A DNA stretch of 64,000 bases from Methylobacterium aquaticum (GCF_016804325.1 NZ_CP043627.1:1997001-2061000); one strand, 5' to 3'. Positions 9,860 through 18,863 are shown, counted from the first letter of the stretch. Notes: generated by a model from the sequence alone, not told the origin. Made by a program: numbers and translations.

Positions 9860-9878
9860 ACAAATTGATTACTTGTAA

Positions 9879-10925
9879 TCAAGCAACAAACGTCAGACCC
9901 CCCGGCATCAACCGCCCTTCCTCCACCGCATGACACGCCACCCCATCCCGGAACACCGGCACCTCCGCCTTGCACCGGTCATTCGCGAACGGGCAGCGCG
10001 GGTGAAAGGTACACCCTGACGGCGGGTTGATCGGGTTCGGGATCTCACCCTGCACCGGCACCCGCTGCCGTCCGACATGCGCAAGATCAGGAACCGCATC
10101 GAGGAGCATGCGCGTGTAGGGGTGCTTCGGGGCGGTGAAGAGCTCGCGGCCGCCGCCGATCTCGACGATGCGGCCGAGATACATCACGCCGATGCGGTTC
10201 GCCATGTGGCGCACCACGGCGAGGTTGTGGCTGATGAACAGGTAGGTCAGGCCGAGCCGGTCCTGGAGGTCGCGCATCAGGTTCAGGATCTGGGCCTGGA
10301 CCGAGACGTCGAGGGCCGAGGTCGGCTCGTCGGCGACCAGGAACTCGGCCTCGGAGGCGAGCGCCCGCGCGATGGCGATGCGCTGGCGCTGGCCGCCCGA
10401 GAAGGCGTGGGGGTAGCGCTTGCCGTCGTCGGGGTGCAGGCCGACCAGGGTCAGCAACTCGCCGACGCGGGCCTGGATCTCGCGCTCGCCCGACAGAATC
10501 CCGAAGGCGCGGATCGGCTCGGAGATGATCCGGTCGACCCGCCAGCGCGGGTTCATCGAGGCGTAGGGGTCCTGGAAGATCATCTGGATGCGCCGCCGCA
10601 GGGCCCGGCGCTCGGCGGCCTGGCGCGGGTCGGTCATCGAGATGCCGGCGATCGAGACCTCGCCGTCGGAGGGCGGCATCAGGCCGACCACCATGCGGGC
10701 GACCGTCGACTTGCCGGAGCCGGATTCGCCGACGATCGCCAGGGTCTCGCCCTTGGCGACCGAGAACGAGACGTGGTCGACGGCGCGGAGGTACTGGCGC
10801 GGCTGGCGCTCGATCACCCGGTTGAGCCAGGGGCGCGAGACGTCGAACAGGCGGCGCAGGTCGCGGACCTGCACGTAGTCGGGCTGGGGAGCGATCACGG
10901 GCTTCAAGGCGATGTGGGGCTTCAT
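9879..10925 (-). CDS. Peptide ABC transporter ATP-binding protein (DppF/OppF-like)
   Basis: 348 aa. Walker A GESGSGKST (66-74), signature FSGGQRQR, Walker B with LVADEPTSALD, and the C-terminal oligopeptide-transporter extension with a Cys-rich segment (CTFHPRCPFANDRC) typical of the Opp/Dpp family, where these cysteines bind an Fe-S cluster or metal. It powers uptake of di- or oligopeptides with the second ATPase; the start overlaps that gene's stop (ATGA, 10922-10925). It is the last gene of a minus-strand operon that begins at 15702. Confidence 0.93.
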   Translation of the reverse strand: MKPHIALKPVIAPQPDYVQVRDLRRLFDVSRPWLNRVIERQPRQYLRAVDHVSFSVAKGETLAIVGESGSGKSTVARMVVGLMPPSDGEVSIAGISMTDPRQAAERRALRRRIQMIFQDPYASMNPRWRVDRIISEPIRAFGILSGEREIQARVGELLTLVGLHPDDGKRYPHAFSGGQRQRIAIARALASEAEFLVADEPTSALDVSVQAQILNLMRDLQDRLGLTYLFISHNLAVVRHMANRIGVMYLGRIVEIGGGRELFTAPKHPYTRMLLDAVPDLAHVGRQRVPVQGEIPNPINPPSGCTFHPRCPFANDRCKAEVPVFRDGVACHAVEEGRLMPGGLTFVA

Positions 10926-11914
10926 GCGGCGGCCTGTCCGGTCGCGTCGTAGAGGTGGCAGGCGACCCGGTGGGAGCCGACGACCAGGGGCTCGGGCCGG
11001 TCGACCGTGCAGCGGGCAAAGACCTTCGGGCAGCGCGGGTTGAAGGCGCAGCCGGGCGGGATCGCCGAGAGCCGCGGCATCGCGCCGGGGATCTGGGCCA
11101 GGCGGTCGGCCTCGTGCGACAGGGACGGGATCGCCCCCATCAGGCCCTTGGCGTAGGGGTGGAGCGGATCGCCCACCACCGCCGCCACCGGGCCGATCTC
11201 GGCGACGCGGCCGGCATACATCACCGCGACGCGGTCGGCGGCCTCGGCGATCACCCCCATGTCGTGGGTGATCAGCATCACGGCGGTGCCGTGGTCGCGC
11301 CCGAGGCGCTTCAGCAGCGTGATGATCTGGGCCTGGACCGAGACGTCGAGCGCCGTCGTCGGCTCATCCGCGATGATCAGCTCCGGCTCGGCGGCGAGCG
11401 CGAGCGCGATCACGACGCGCTGCCTCATGCCGCCGGAGAATTCGTGCGGGAAGCCGTCGATGCGCCGCTCCGGCGCCGGAATGCCGACCTCGGCGAGCAG
11501 GTCGATCGCCCGCTGGCGGGCGGCCTTGGCCGAGAGGTCGGTGTGGGTGCGGATCGTCTCCTCGATCTGCCGGCCAACCCGGTAGAGCGGGTTGAGGCTG
11601 GTCAGCGGGTCCTGGAAGATCATGCCGATGCGCTTGCCGCGGACCTTCCGCATCGCGTCGGGCGAGAGGTTGTCGATGCGCTCGCCGGCGAGGCGGATCT
11701 CGCCGCCGGCGATGCGGCCGGGCGGGTCGATCAGGCCGATCACCGCCGAGCCGGTCACCGACTTGCCGGCGCCGGACTCGCCGACGACGCCGAGCACCTC
11801 GCCGCGGTTGATCTCGAAGGAGACGCCGTCGAGGGCGGTCAGCACGCCGCGGCGGGTGGCGAACTCGACCCGCAGGTCGCGCACCGAGAGGACGGGTTGG
11901 GTCATGTCGGTCAT
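10922..11914 (-). CDS. Peptide ABC transporter ATP-binding protein (DppD/OppD-like)
   Basis: 330 aa. Walker A GESGAGKS (45-52), signature FSGGMRQR (159-166), Walker B ending IADEPTTALD, and the C-terminal CAFNPRCPKVFARC segment. I start it at the ATG at 11914, which overlaps the permease stop (ATGA); a second ATG lies three codons inside. It forms the asymmetric ATPase pair with the gene at 9879-10925. Confidence 0.93.
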   Translation of the reverse strand: MTDMTQPVLSVRDLRVEFATRRGVLTALDGVSFEINRGEVLGVVGESGAGKSVTGSAVIGLIDPPGRIAGGEIRLAGERIDNLSPDAMRKVRGKRIGMIFQDPLTSLNPLYRVGRQIEETIRTHTDLSAKAARQRAIDLLAEVGIPAPERRIDGFPHEFSGGMRQRVVIALALAAEPELIIADEPTTALDVSVQAQIITLLKRLGRDHGTAVMLITHDMGVIAEAADRVAVMYAGRVAEIGPVAAVVGDPLHPYAKGLMGAIPSLSHEADRLAQIPGAMPRLSAIPPGCAFNPRCPKVFARCTVDRPEPLVVGSHRVACHLYDATGQAAA

Positions 11915-12864
11915 TGCAGCTTGGGGTTCAGGGCGTCGCGCAGCCAGTCGCCCAGCAGGTTGATCGCGAGCACGAGGCCGGCCAGCGCCAGGCCCGGAAA
12001 GGCGACGATCCACCACTCGCCCGAGAACAGGAAGCGGTTGCCGGTGCGGATCAGCGTGCCGAGCGACGGCATCGTCTCCGGCAGGCCGGTGCCGAGGAAG
12101 GAGAGCGTCGCCTCGGTGATGATGGCGAGCGCCAGGTTGATGGTGGCGATGACGAAGACCGGGCCGGTGACGTTCGGCAGGATGTGGCGGGTGAGGATCA
12201 CCGGCGCCGACAGGCCGATGAGCCGGCCGGCCTGGACGTAGTCCTTGTTCTTCTCGACCATCACCGAGCCGCGCACGGTGCGGGCATACTGCACCCAGAA
12301 CGACAGGCCGATCGCCACGACGATCAGCGCGATCTGCGCATCCGCCTCCATGTGGCCGCCGGCCACCGCCTTGGCGACGCCGTCGACGATGAGCGCGATC
12401 AGGATCGCCGGGAAGGTCAGCTGCACGTCGGCGACGCGCATGATGATCGTGTCGACGAAGCCGCCGGCATAGCCGGCGATCAGCCCCAGGCCGATGCCGA
12501 TGAAGCCCGACAGCAGCACGCCGAGCACGCCGACGAGGAGCGACAGGCGCATGCCGTAGAACACCGCCGAGAGCACGTCGCGGCCCTGGTCGTCGGTGCC
12601 GATCAGGAACGGCGCCTGGCCGTCGGCGTACCAGATCGGCGGCAGGCTGGCATTCATCAGCTCGAGCTGCGCCGGGTCGTAGGGGTTCTGCGGCGAGATG
12701 ATGGGGGCGAGCAGCGCGAGCGCCACGAACAGCACCGTGGCGACGAACGCCGCCATTGCCAGCTTCGAGCGCTTGAAGCTGGCGAAGAGATCGGAATCGA
12801 GGAAGCGCGCGAGGCGCGACGGCGGCGCCGCGGCGGGGAGGGCGGGGGAGGACATGGGCTTCAA
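11911..12864 (-). CDS. Peptide ABC transporter permease (DppC/OppC-like)
   Basis: 317 aa. An N-terminal OppC-type segment precedes a hydrophobic span at about 36-55 (AAFVATVLFVALALLAPIIS). The motif GTDDQGRDVLSAVFYGMRLS follows, then about five more spans. The EAA loop (YVQAGRLIGLSAPVILTRHI) is characteristic. It forms the channel with the DppB-like gene, from which it is separated by only 7 bp. Confidence 0.93.
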   Translation of the reverse strand: MKPMSSPALPAAAPPSRLARFLDSDLFASFKRSKLAMAAFVATVLFVALALLAPIISPQNPYDPAQLELMNASLPPIWYADGQAPFLIGTDDQGRDVLSAVFYGMRLSLLVGVLGVLLSGFIGIGLGLIAGYAGGFVDTIIMRVADVQLTFPAILIALIVDGVAKAVAGGHMEADAQIALIVVAIGLSFWVQYARTVRGSVMVEKNKDYVQAGRLIGLSAPVILTRHILPNVTGPVFVIATINLALAIITEATLSFLGTGLPETMPSLGTLIRTGNRFLFSGEWWIVAFPGLALAGLVLAINLLGDWLRDALNPKLQ

Positions 12865-12871
12865 ACTATCC

Positions 12872-13852
12872 TCACGTCGCCCGTCGCACCGAGAGGCGCA
12901 GGCGCGGATCGACGATGGTGTAGAGGAGATCGACCACGAGGTTGATCGTCACGAAGATGAGGGCGACCAGCAGCAGGTAGGCGGCCATGATCGGCACGTC
13001 GACGTTCTGCACCGCCTGCACGAAGAGCAGGCCCATGCCGGGCCACTGGAACACCGTCTCGGTGATGATCGAGAAGGCGATGATCGAGCCGAGCTGGAGG
13101 CCGGCCACGGTGATGACCGGGACCAGCGTGTTCTTCAGCGCGTGGCCGAAATGGATCGAGCGGGTGGTGAGGCCGCGGGCGCGCGCGAAGCGGATGTAGT
13201 CGGTGCGCAGCACCTCCAGCATCTCGGCCCGGACGAGGCGCATGATCAGCGTCATCTGGAACAGGCCCAGCGTGATCGAGGGCAGGATCAGGGCCTTCAG
13301 GCCCGATGTCGTCAGGAAGCCGGTGGTCCACCAGCCGATCCGCACCGTGTCGCCGCGACCGTAGGAGGGCAGCCATCCGAGCGTGACCGAGAACAGGAAG
13401 ATCAGCAGGATGCCGATCAGGAAGGTCGGCAGCGAGACGCCGACGAGCGAGATCGCCTGGACGAGCTTGGCGCCGACGCTGTCGCGGCGGAGCGCCGAAT
13501 AGACCCCCATCAGGATGCCGGCGGTGAGCGCGAACAGGGTAGCGCAGAAGGCCAGTTCAAGCGTCGCGGGCATCCGCTCGGCGAGCAGTGTCGAGACCGG
13601 CTGGCGGAACTGGTACGAGTTGCCGAACTGGCCGCGCACGGCGTTGCCGGCATAGCGGGCGAACTGCACCAGCACCGGATCGTCGAGGCCGAGGCTCTGG
13701 CGGATCTGCAACCGCTCGGCATAGGGCGTATCGGGTGCCACGAGCTGGTTCACCGGATCGCCGGCGAAGCGGAACATCGCGAAGGCGATCAGCCCGACCG
13801 CCAGCAGCACCCCGACGGATTGCAGCAGGCGGCGGAGAATGAAGGCGAGCAT
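12872..13852 (-). CDS. Peptide ABC transporter permease (DppB/OppB-like)
   Basis: 326 aa. It begins MLAFILRRLLQSVGVLLAVG, the usual OppB start with the first membrane span. The conserved loop YIRFARARGLTTRSIHFGHA and the final FVTINLVVDLLYTIVDPRLR are both present. It partners the DppC-like permease. A nested palindromic repeat (13891-14057) separates it from the binding-protein gene upstream, a layout like that of the sugar importer. Confidence 0.93.
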   Translation of the reverse strand: MLAFILRRLLQSVGVLLAVGLIAFAMFRFAGDPVNQLVAPDTPYAERLQIRQSLGLDDPVLVQFARYAGNAVRGQFGNSYQFRQPVSTLLAERMPATLELAFCATLFALTAGILMGVYSALRRDSVGAKLVQAISLVGVSLPTFLIGILLIFLFSVTLGWLPSYGRGDTVRIGWWTTGFLTTSGLKALILPSITLGLFQMTLIMRLVRAEMLEVLRTDYIRFARARGLTTRSIHFGHALKNTLVPVITVAGLQLGSIIAFSIITETVFQWPGMGLLFVQAVQNVDVPIMAAYLLLVALIFVTINLVVDLLYTIVDPRLRLSVRRAT

Positions 13853-13890
13853 GAGGGGGTTTCTTGGGTTCTCTGATTATGATGCGTGAA

Positions 13891-14057
13891 GCGCGGGATC
13901 CCCTCTCCCGTGTGGGAGAGGGGTAGGGGTGAGGGTGACACGGTTTTGAGTCTGGCTCTGACCGTTGAGCTGCCAGCACCACGCTCAGCGGTTCACACTG
14001 AAGCCTGTCACCCTCACCCCCGGCCCCTCTCCCACCCGGGAGAGGGGAGACCCGCGC
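13891..14057. repeat. Nested palindromic intergenic repeat, copy 2
   Basis: The left arm (13891-13943) and right arm (14004-14057) are near reverse complements. Each carries an inner hairpin (CCCCTCTCCC / GGGAGAGGGG) and a GGGGTGAGGGTGACA / TGTCACCCTCACCCC outer part. The ~60-nt centre contains a degenerate ACCGTTGAGC / GCTCAGCGGT pair. It lies between the binding protein and permease genes of the peptide importer. Confidence 0.85.
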
Positions 14058-14091
14058 CTTTCCTTTCACTCGGAATAGTGGGGGAGGCGCC

Positions 14092-15702
14092 TTATTGCTC
14101 CTTCGACACCCAGTACAGCATCATCTGGTTGTCGGCGCGGGGCACCAGCTTGACCTTCTTCGACACGCCCCAGGCCAGCGCCTGCTGGTGGAGCGGGATG
14201 TAGCCCCAGTCGCCCATGACGATCTCGTAGGCCTGCTTGATCATCTGGTTGCGGGCCGCCTGGTCGGTCTCGCGCTCGATCTTGTCGGCGAGCGCATCCA
14301 CCTTCGGATTGCAGTAATTCCCGAGGTTGGTGGTGCCGCGCGGCGAGGACTTGTCGGTCCGGCAGCCGGCGATCTCGTACAGGATGTTGTGCGAGTCCAT
14401 CGACGACGGCGTCCACCCCAGCATGTAGAACGAGGTGTCGAAGGCGGGCTTCAGGATCTTGGCGAAGTACTTCGCCTTGGGCTGGGCGATCAGGTTCACC
14501 TTGACGCCGACGCGGGCGAGCATCGAGGTCACGGCCTGGCAGATCGCCTCGTCGTTGACGTAGCGGTCGTTCGGGCAGTCCAGCGGCACCTCGAAGCCGT
14601 TGGGATAGCCGGCTTCCGCCAGCAGGGCCTTCGCCTTGTTCGGGTCGTAGGCCGGGCGCTTGAACTCGCCGGCGAGCGGGAAGAGCGGCGGGGCGATCAG
14701 CAGGGCCGCCGGGGTGGCCTGCCCGCGCATCACGCGCTTGACGATCGCGTCCTCGTCGATCGCGCGGAAGAACGCCTCGCGCACCCGCACGTCCTTGAAC
14801 GGGTTCTTGCCCTTGACGTTGGAGCCGCGCAGCTCGTCGCTGGTCTGGTCCATGCCGAGATAGATCGTGCGCAATTCGGGCGCGTTCACCACCACGGCGT
14901 TGGGGCTGGAGCTGACCCGGCTCTGGTCCTGGAGCGGGACCGGGTCGATCCAGTCGACCTCGCCCGAGATCAGCGCGGCGACGCGGGTGGCGTCGTTGCT
15001 GATGGTGGTGAAGATCGCCTCGTCGAGGTTCGACTCGACCTTGCCCCAGTAGCCGTCGAACTTCTTGAACACCGTGCGCACGCCGGGCTGGTGCTCGGTG
15101 ATCACGAACGGGCCGGTGCCGTTCTCATGCAGGGCCGCGTAGCTCGGGGCCGTGGCGGCGACCGGGGTGGGCTTGAGGGCGTCGTGCTTCTCGGCCCAGG
15201 TCTTCGACATGATGTACCAGTTGCCGAACTGGTACAGGGCGATCGGGTTGGGGTTCTTCAGCACCATGTCGACGGTGTGGTCGTCCACCTTCACGAAGGT
15301 GGCGTCCGCCGGAACGTTGGTCTGGAAGTTGGAGCCCGGCGCCCGCACGCGCTCGGCAGAGAAGATCACGTCGTCGGCGGTGAAGGGCGAGCCGTCGTGG
15401 AACTTGACGTTCTTGCGGAGCTTGAAGCGGTAGCGGGTCGGCTCCGGCGTCTCCCAGGATTCGGCGAGGCCCGGGACCAGCTTCAGGTCCTTGTCGCGGG
15501 TGACGAGCGACTCGTAGACCGCGCCGTGCGCGGCGATCGTGAACGTCTCTTTCAGGGTGTACGGGTCGAGGGACTTGAGGTCGCCCTGGAAGGCGAACCG
15601 GAAGGTGTTGGCGGCCGAGGCCGGCGCGGCACCGGCAACCGCCATGAGGGCGGTGGCGGCGGCCAGGCAGGCCAGCAGCGGACGGGACTTCACGAACGAC
15701 AT
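14092..15702 (-). CDS. Peptide ABC transporter substrate-binding protein (family 5)
   Basis: 536 aa. The start at 15702 gives MSFVKSRP followed by a hydrophobic core and an APASA cleavage site near residue 30; longer frames add non-signal residues and are rejected. The family-5 signature is visible (LVPGLAESWETPEPTRYRFKL, then NVKFHDGSPFTADDVIFS). It captures peptides or related solutes in the periplasm and is the first gene of the importer operon (15702 to 9879). The neighbouring divergent M20 amidohydrolase suggests the ligand may be a peptide or N-acyl amino acid (inference). Confidence 0.92.
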   Translation of the reverse strand: MSFVKSRPLLACLAAATALMAVAGAAPASAANTFRFAFQGDLKSLDPYTLKETFTIAAHGAVYESLVTRDKDLKLVPGLAESWETPEPTRYRFKLRKNVKFHDGSPFTADDVIFSAERVRAPGSNFQTNVPADATFVKVDDHTVDMVLKNPNPIALYQFGNWYIMSKTWAEKHDALKPTPVAATAPSYAALHENGTGPFVITEHQPGVRTVFKKFDGYWGKVESNLDEAIFTTISNDATRVAALISGEVDWIDPVPLQDQSRVSSSPNAVVVNAPELRTIYLGMDQTSDELRGSNVKGKNPFKDVRVREAFFRAIDEDAIVKRVMRGQATPAALLIAPPLFPLAGEFKRPAYDPNKAKALLAEAGYPNGFEVPLDCPNDRYVNDEAICQAVTSMLARVGVKVNLIAQPKAKYFAKILKPAFDTSFYMLGWTPSSMDSHNILYEIAGCRTDKSSPRGTTNLGNYCNPKVDALADKIERETDQAARNQMIKQAYEIVMGDWGYIPLHQQALAWGVSKKVKLVPRADNQMMLYWVSKEQ

Positions 15703-15994
15703 CGACGGGTACACTCCGCGGGGGGACGCTGAGGCTCTTACTAGAGCCTTCCGGCGCCGCGCGCGACGCCAGAATGATGAAAAATGATGCATCGTCCCGG
15801 CCCTTCTCGCCGGATGGTGCACGGGACAGGAACGATCGCGCAGCCCTAACAAGTCCCGGGCCAACCGGCCGGGGCCATGCGCCGGGCGCCGGGCCCGCGC
15901 CGTTCGCGAACGGCCGGAGGGAGTTGACCGCGCGCCACTCTGCCTGTTGCATCCTGCCCGTCCGTTTTCCGCCCCCACACGAGCGTATTGTCAC

Positions 15995-17164
15995 ATGCCC
16001 GTCATCAACCGCGTCGCCGCCCTCTCCGACGAGATCACGGCCTGGCGCCGCGACTTCCACCAGCATCCCGAGCTGCTGTTCGCCCTCGACCGCACCTCGG
16101 GTCTCGTGGCCGAGCGGCTGCGCGCCTTCGGCTGCGACGAGGTGGTGACGGGATTGGGCAAGACCGGCGTCGTCGCCGTCATTCGCGGCCGCGATACCGG
16201 CTCGGGCAAGGTGATCGGCCTTCGCGCCGACATGGACGCCCTGCCGATCGAGGAGACGAGCGGCGTCCCCCACCGCTCGACGGTGCCTGGCACGATGCAC
16301 GCCTGCGGCCATGACGGGCACACCGCGATGCTGCTCGGCGCCGCCAAGTACCTGGCCGAGACCCGCAACTTCGACGGCACGGCCGTCATGATCTTCCAGC
16401 CGGCGGAGGAGGGCGGCGGCGGCGCCGACGTGATGCTGAAGGACGGCCTGATGGAGCGCTTCGGCATCCAGGAGGTCTACGGCCTGCACAACATGCCGGG
16501 CTTGCCGCTGGGCAGCTTCGCGATCCGCCCCGGCGCGATCATGGCGGCGGCCGACCGGATCACCATCACGGTCAACGGCAAGGGCGGCCACGCGGCGGCC
16601 CCGCACAACTGCATCGATCCGGTGCTGGTCGCCTCGCACATCGTCACCGCGCTCCAATCGATCACCTCGCGCACGATCGATCCGATCGAGTCGGCGGTGA
16701 TCTCGATCACCCAGGTGAAGGCCGGCGACGCCTTCAACGTGATCCCGGAATTCGCGATCCTCAACGGCACGGTGCGCACCCTCTCGGAGAGTGTCCGCGA
16801 CCTGTGCGAGGCGCGCATCGCCCAGGTGGCCTCGAACGTCGCCGCCGCCTTCGGTGCGACCGCCACCGCCGATTACGGCCGCGGCTATCCGGTGACCGCC
16901 AACGATCCGGGGCGGGCGAGCTTCATGGCCGACGTCGCGGCGGAGGTCTCGGGCGAGGGCGCGGTGGAGCGCGCGGTGCAGCCGATGATGGGCGCGGAGG
17001 ATTTCTCCTACATGCTGAACGCCCGGCCGGGCGCCTACATCTTCCTCGGCACCGGCCCCGGCGCCGGGCTGCACCACCCGGCCTACGACTTCAACGATCA
17101 GGCCGCGCCCTACGGCGTGTCGCTGTTCGCCCGGATGATCGAGCGGGCGATGCCGGCGGCGTGA
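15995..17164 (+). CDS. M20 family amidohydrolase (hippurate hydrolase-like)
   Basis: 389 aa metal-dependent amidohydrolase. Metal ligands are visible in HACGHDGH (102-109) and the catalytic glutamate in PAEEG (136-140), with HAAAPH in the dimerisation/lid domain and a late HHPAYDFND. No signal peptide is present, so it is cytosolic. I start it at the ATG at 15995; the 16 extra residues of the longer frame from 15947 do not resemble the family. Family members cleave N-acyl amino acids, hippurate or indole-acetyl conjugates to a free amino acid and an acid. It is divergent from the peptide importer with a 292-bp gap, which carries both promoters but no motif I can assign. Confidence 0.9.
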   Translation: MPVINRVAALSDEITAWRRDFHQHPELLFALDRTSGLVAERLRAFGCDEVVTGLGKTGVVAVIRGRDTGSGKVIGLRADMDALPIEETSGVPHRSTVPGTMHACGHDGHTAMLLGAAKYLAETRNFDGTAVMIFQPAEEGGGGADVMLKDGLMERFGIQEVYGLHNMPGLPLGSFAIRPGAIMAAADRITITVNGKGGHAAAPHNCIDPVLVASHIVTALQSITSRTIDPIESAVISITQVKAGDAFNVIPEFAILNGTVRTLSESVRDLCEARIAQVASNVAAAFGATATADYGRGYPVTANDPGRASFMADVAAEVSGEGAVERAVQPMMGAEDFSYMLNARPGAYIFLGTGPGAGLHHPAYDFNDQAAPYGVSLFARMIERAMPAA

Positions 17165-17172
17165 GGCGGAAC

Positions 17173-17199
17173 GGCCCGGCGCTTCGGCGGCGCCGGGCC
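17173..17199 (+). terminator. GC-rich hairpin after the amidohydrolase
   Basis: GGCCCGGCGC (17173-17182) and GCGCCGGGCC (17190-17199) form a perfect 10-bp stem with a 7-nt loop. There is no U-tract, only TCATCCCTTC. A terminator of the weak-tail type is likely. Confidence 0.5.
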
Positions 17200-17210
17200 G
17201 TCATCCCTTC

Positions 17211-17333
17211 TACCAATGGCCCAAGATGCTGACGCATCGGGCCATTGAGCCATCTCGAATTGTCTACGCCAAGCCAGAGGCTTGACGAAAATTCGAGAAC
17301 GGAACCAAAGGTCGTTTCCAACGACCGTTGGTA
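17211..17333. repeat. MITE-like element of successive hairpins
   Basis: Almost every base is in a palindrome. The ends are TACCAATGG (17211-17219) and CCGTTGGTA (17325-17333), reverse complements with one mismatch. Inside are a hairpin CAATGGCCC-AA-GATGC-TGAC-GCATC-GGGCCATTG (17214-17247), a hairpin with arms TCTCGAATT and AATTCGAGA (17253-17298), and GGTCGTT-TCC-AACGACC (17310-17326). The element ends exactly at the stop codon of the dehydrogenase gene (17334-17336). Confidence 0.6.
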
Positions 17334-18863
17334 TTACACCTCGAACGTCACGCCCTGCGCCAGCGGCAGGGTCTTGCCGTAATTGATGGTGTTGGTGGCC
17401 CGCCGCATATAGGCCTTCCAGGAATCCGAGCCCGCCTCGCGGCCGCCGCCCGTCTCCTTCTCGCCGCCGAAGGCGCCGCCGATCTCGGCGCCCGACGGCC
17501 CGATATTGACGTTGGCGATGCCGCAATCGGACCCCGAGGCCGACAGGAAGATCTCGGCCTCCGACAGGTCCTTCGTGAAGATCGACGAGGACAGGCCGGC
17601 CGCCACCGCGTTCTGGGCCTGGATCGCCTCCTCCAGCGCGGTGTAGCGGGTCACGTAGAGGATCGGCGCGAAGGTCTCGCGGCGCATCGGGCCGGTCTGC
17701 TCGGGCATCTCGACGAGAGCCGGGCGGACATAAGCCGCCGCCTCGCCGCGGATATCGCGCAGGCGCTCGCCGCCATGCACCGTGCCGCCGATGGCCCGGG
17801 CCTCGTCGAGGGCACGCGCCATGGCGTCGGCGGCCGCGACGTCGATCAGCGGGCCGATCAGGGTGGCGGGGTCGCGCGGATCGCCGATCCGCACCGAGCC
17901 GTAGGCCGCCTTCAGGCGCGGCACGAGGGCATCGTAGACCGAGTCGTGCACGAAGAGGCGCCGCAGGGTGGTGCAGCGCTGGCCGGCGGTGCCCATCGCC
18001 GCGAAGGCGATGGCGCGCAAGGCGAGGTCGAGATCGGCGGACGGAGCCACGATGGCGGCGTTGTTGCCGCCGAGTTCCAGGATCGCCCGGGCGAAGCGGG
18101 CGGCGAGCTTCGGCGCCACCTGCCGGCCCATCGCGGTCGAGCCGGTGGCCGACACGAGCGCCACGCGCTCGTCCTCGACCAGCCGCTCGCCCAGCTCCCG
18201 CCCGCCGACCAGCAGCCCGAGCAGGCCGTCGGGCGCTTCCGCACCGAAGCGCTTCACCGCCTTCGTGGCGAGCGCGTGGACGGCGAGCGCGGTGAGCGGG
18301 GTCTTCTCCGACGGCTTCCAGATCACCGGATCGCCGCAGACCAGCGCCAAGGCGGCGTTCCACGACCACACCGCCACGGGGAAGTTGAACGCCGTGATCA
18401 CGCCGCAGACACCAAGCGGGTGCCAGACCTCCATCATGCGGTGATCCGGCCGCTCGGTGGCGATGGTCAGCCCGTGCAATTGCCGCGACAGGCCGACGGC
18501 GAAGTCGCAGATGTCGATCATCTCCTGGACCTCGCCGAGGCCCTCCGAGAGGATCTTGCCGGCCTCCAGGGTCACGAGGCGGCCGAGATCGTCCTTGTGC
18601 GCACGCAGCTCCTCCGCCAGCAGCCGCACCAGCTCGCCGCGGCGCGGGCCGGGCACCCGGCGCCAGGCGAGGAAGGCCTGCGCCGCATTCGCCACCACCG
18701 CCTCGGCCTCGTCGGACGTGGTCTGGCGCACCGTCGCCACCACGCCGCCATCGACCGGCGAGCGGGCCGGGAGTCCCTCTTCCGCGAAGGACGAGGCCGG
18801 GACGCCGAGGCGCTCCAGGACCGCCAGGGTGTCGTCGCGGACGGACAGGATGGTGGGGGCCAT
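17334..18863 (-). CDS. ALDH7-type aldehyde dehydrogenase (alpha-aminoadipic semialdehyde type)
   Basis: 509 aa NAD-dependent aldehyde dehydrogenase of the ALDH7 (antiquitin/AmaB) group. The catalytic cysteine C297 lies in GTAGQRCTTLRR and the general base E263 in LELGG; the cofactor segment WKPSEKTPLT is also present. ALDH7 enzymes oxidise alpha-aminoadipate semialdehyde in the lysine (pipecolate) degradation route and sometimes betaine aldehyde; the lysine role is inferred from family resemblance only. Length is normal. It is followed by asd in the same direction but 110 bp apart. Confidence 0.88.
   Translation of the reverse strand: MAPTILSVRDDTLAVLERLGVPASSFAEEGLPARSPVDGGVVATVRQTTSDEAEAVVANAAQAFLAWRRVPGPRRGELVRLLAEELRAHKDDLGRLVTLEAGKILSEGLGEVQEMIDICDFAVGLSRQLHGLTIATERPDHRMMEVWHPLGVCGVITAFNFPVAVWSWNAALALVCGDPVIWKPSEKTPLTALAVHALATKAVKRFGAEAPDGLLGLLVGGRELGERLVEDERVALVSATGSTAMGRQVAPKLAARFARAILELGGNNAAIVAPSADLDLALRAIAFAAMGTAGQRCTTLRRLFVHDSVYDALVPRLKAAYGSVRIGDPRDPATLIGPLIDVAAADAMARALDEARAIGGTVHGGERLRDIRGEAAAYVRPALVEMPEQTGPMRRETFAPILYVTRYTALEEAIQAQNAVAAGLSSSIFTKDLSEAEIFLSASGSDCGIANVNIGPSGAEIGGAFGGEKETGGGREAGSDSWKAYMRRATNTINYGKTLPLAQGVTFEV

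Noticed and set aside
7418..9878. Island considered as a prophage or integrative element
   Set aside because: No integrase, transposase, phage gene, tRNA target or flanking direct repeat is visible; only two genes are present.
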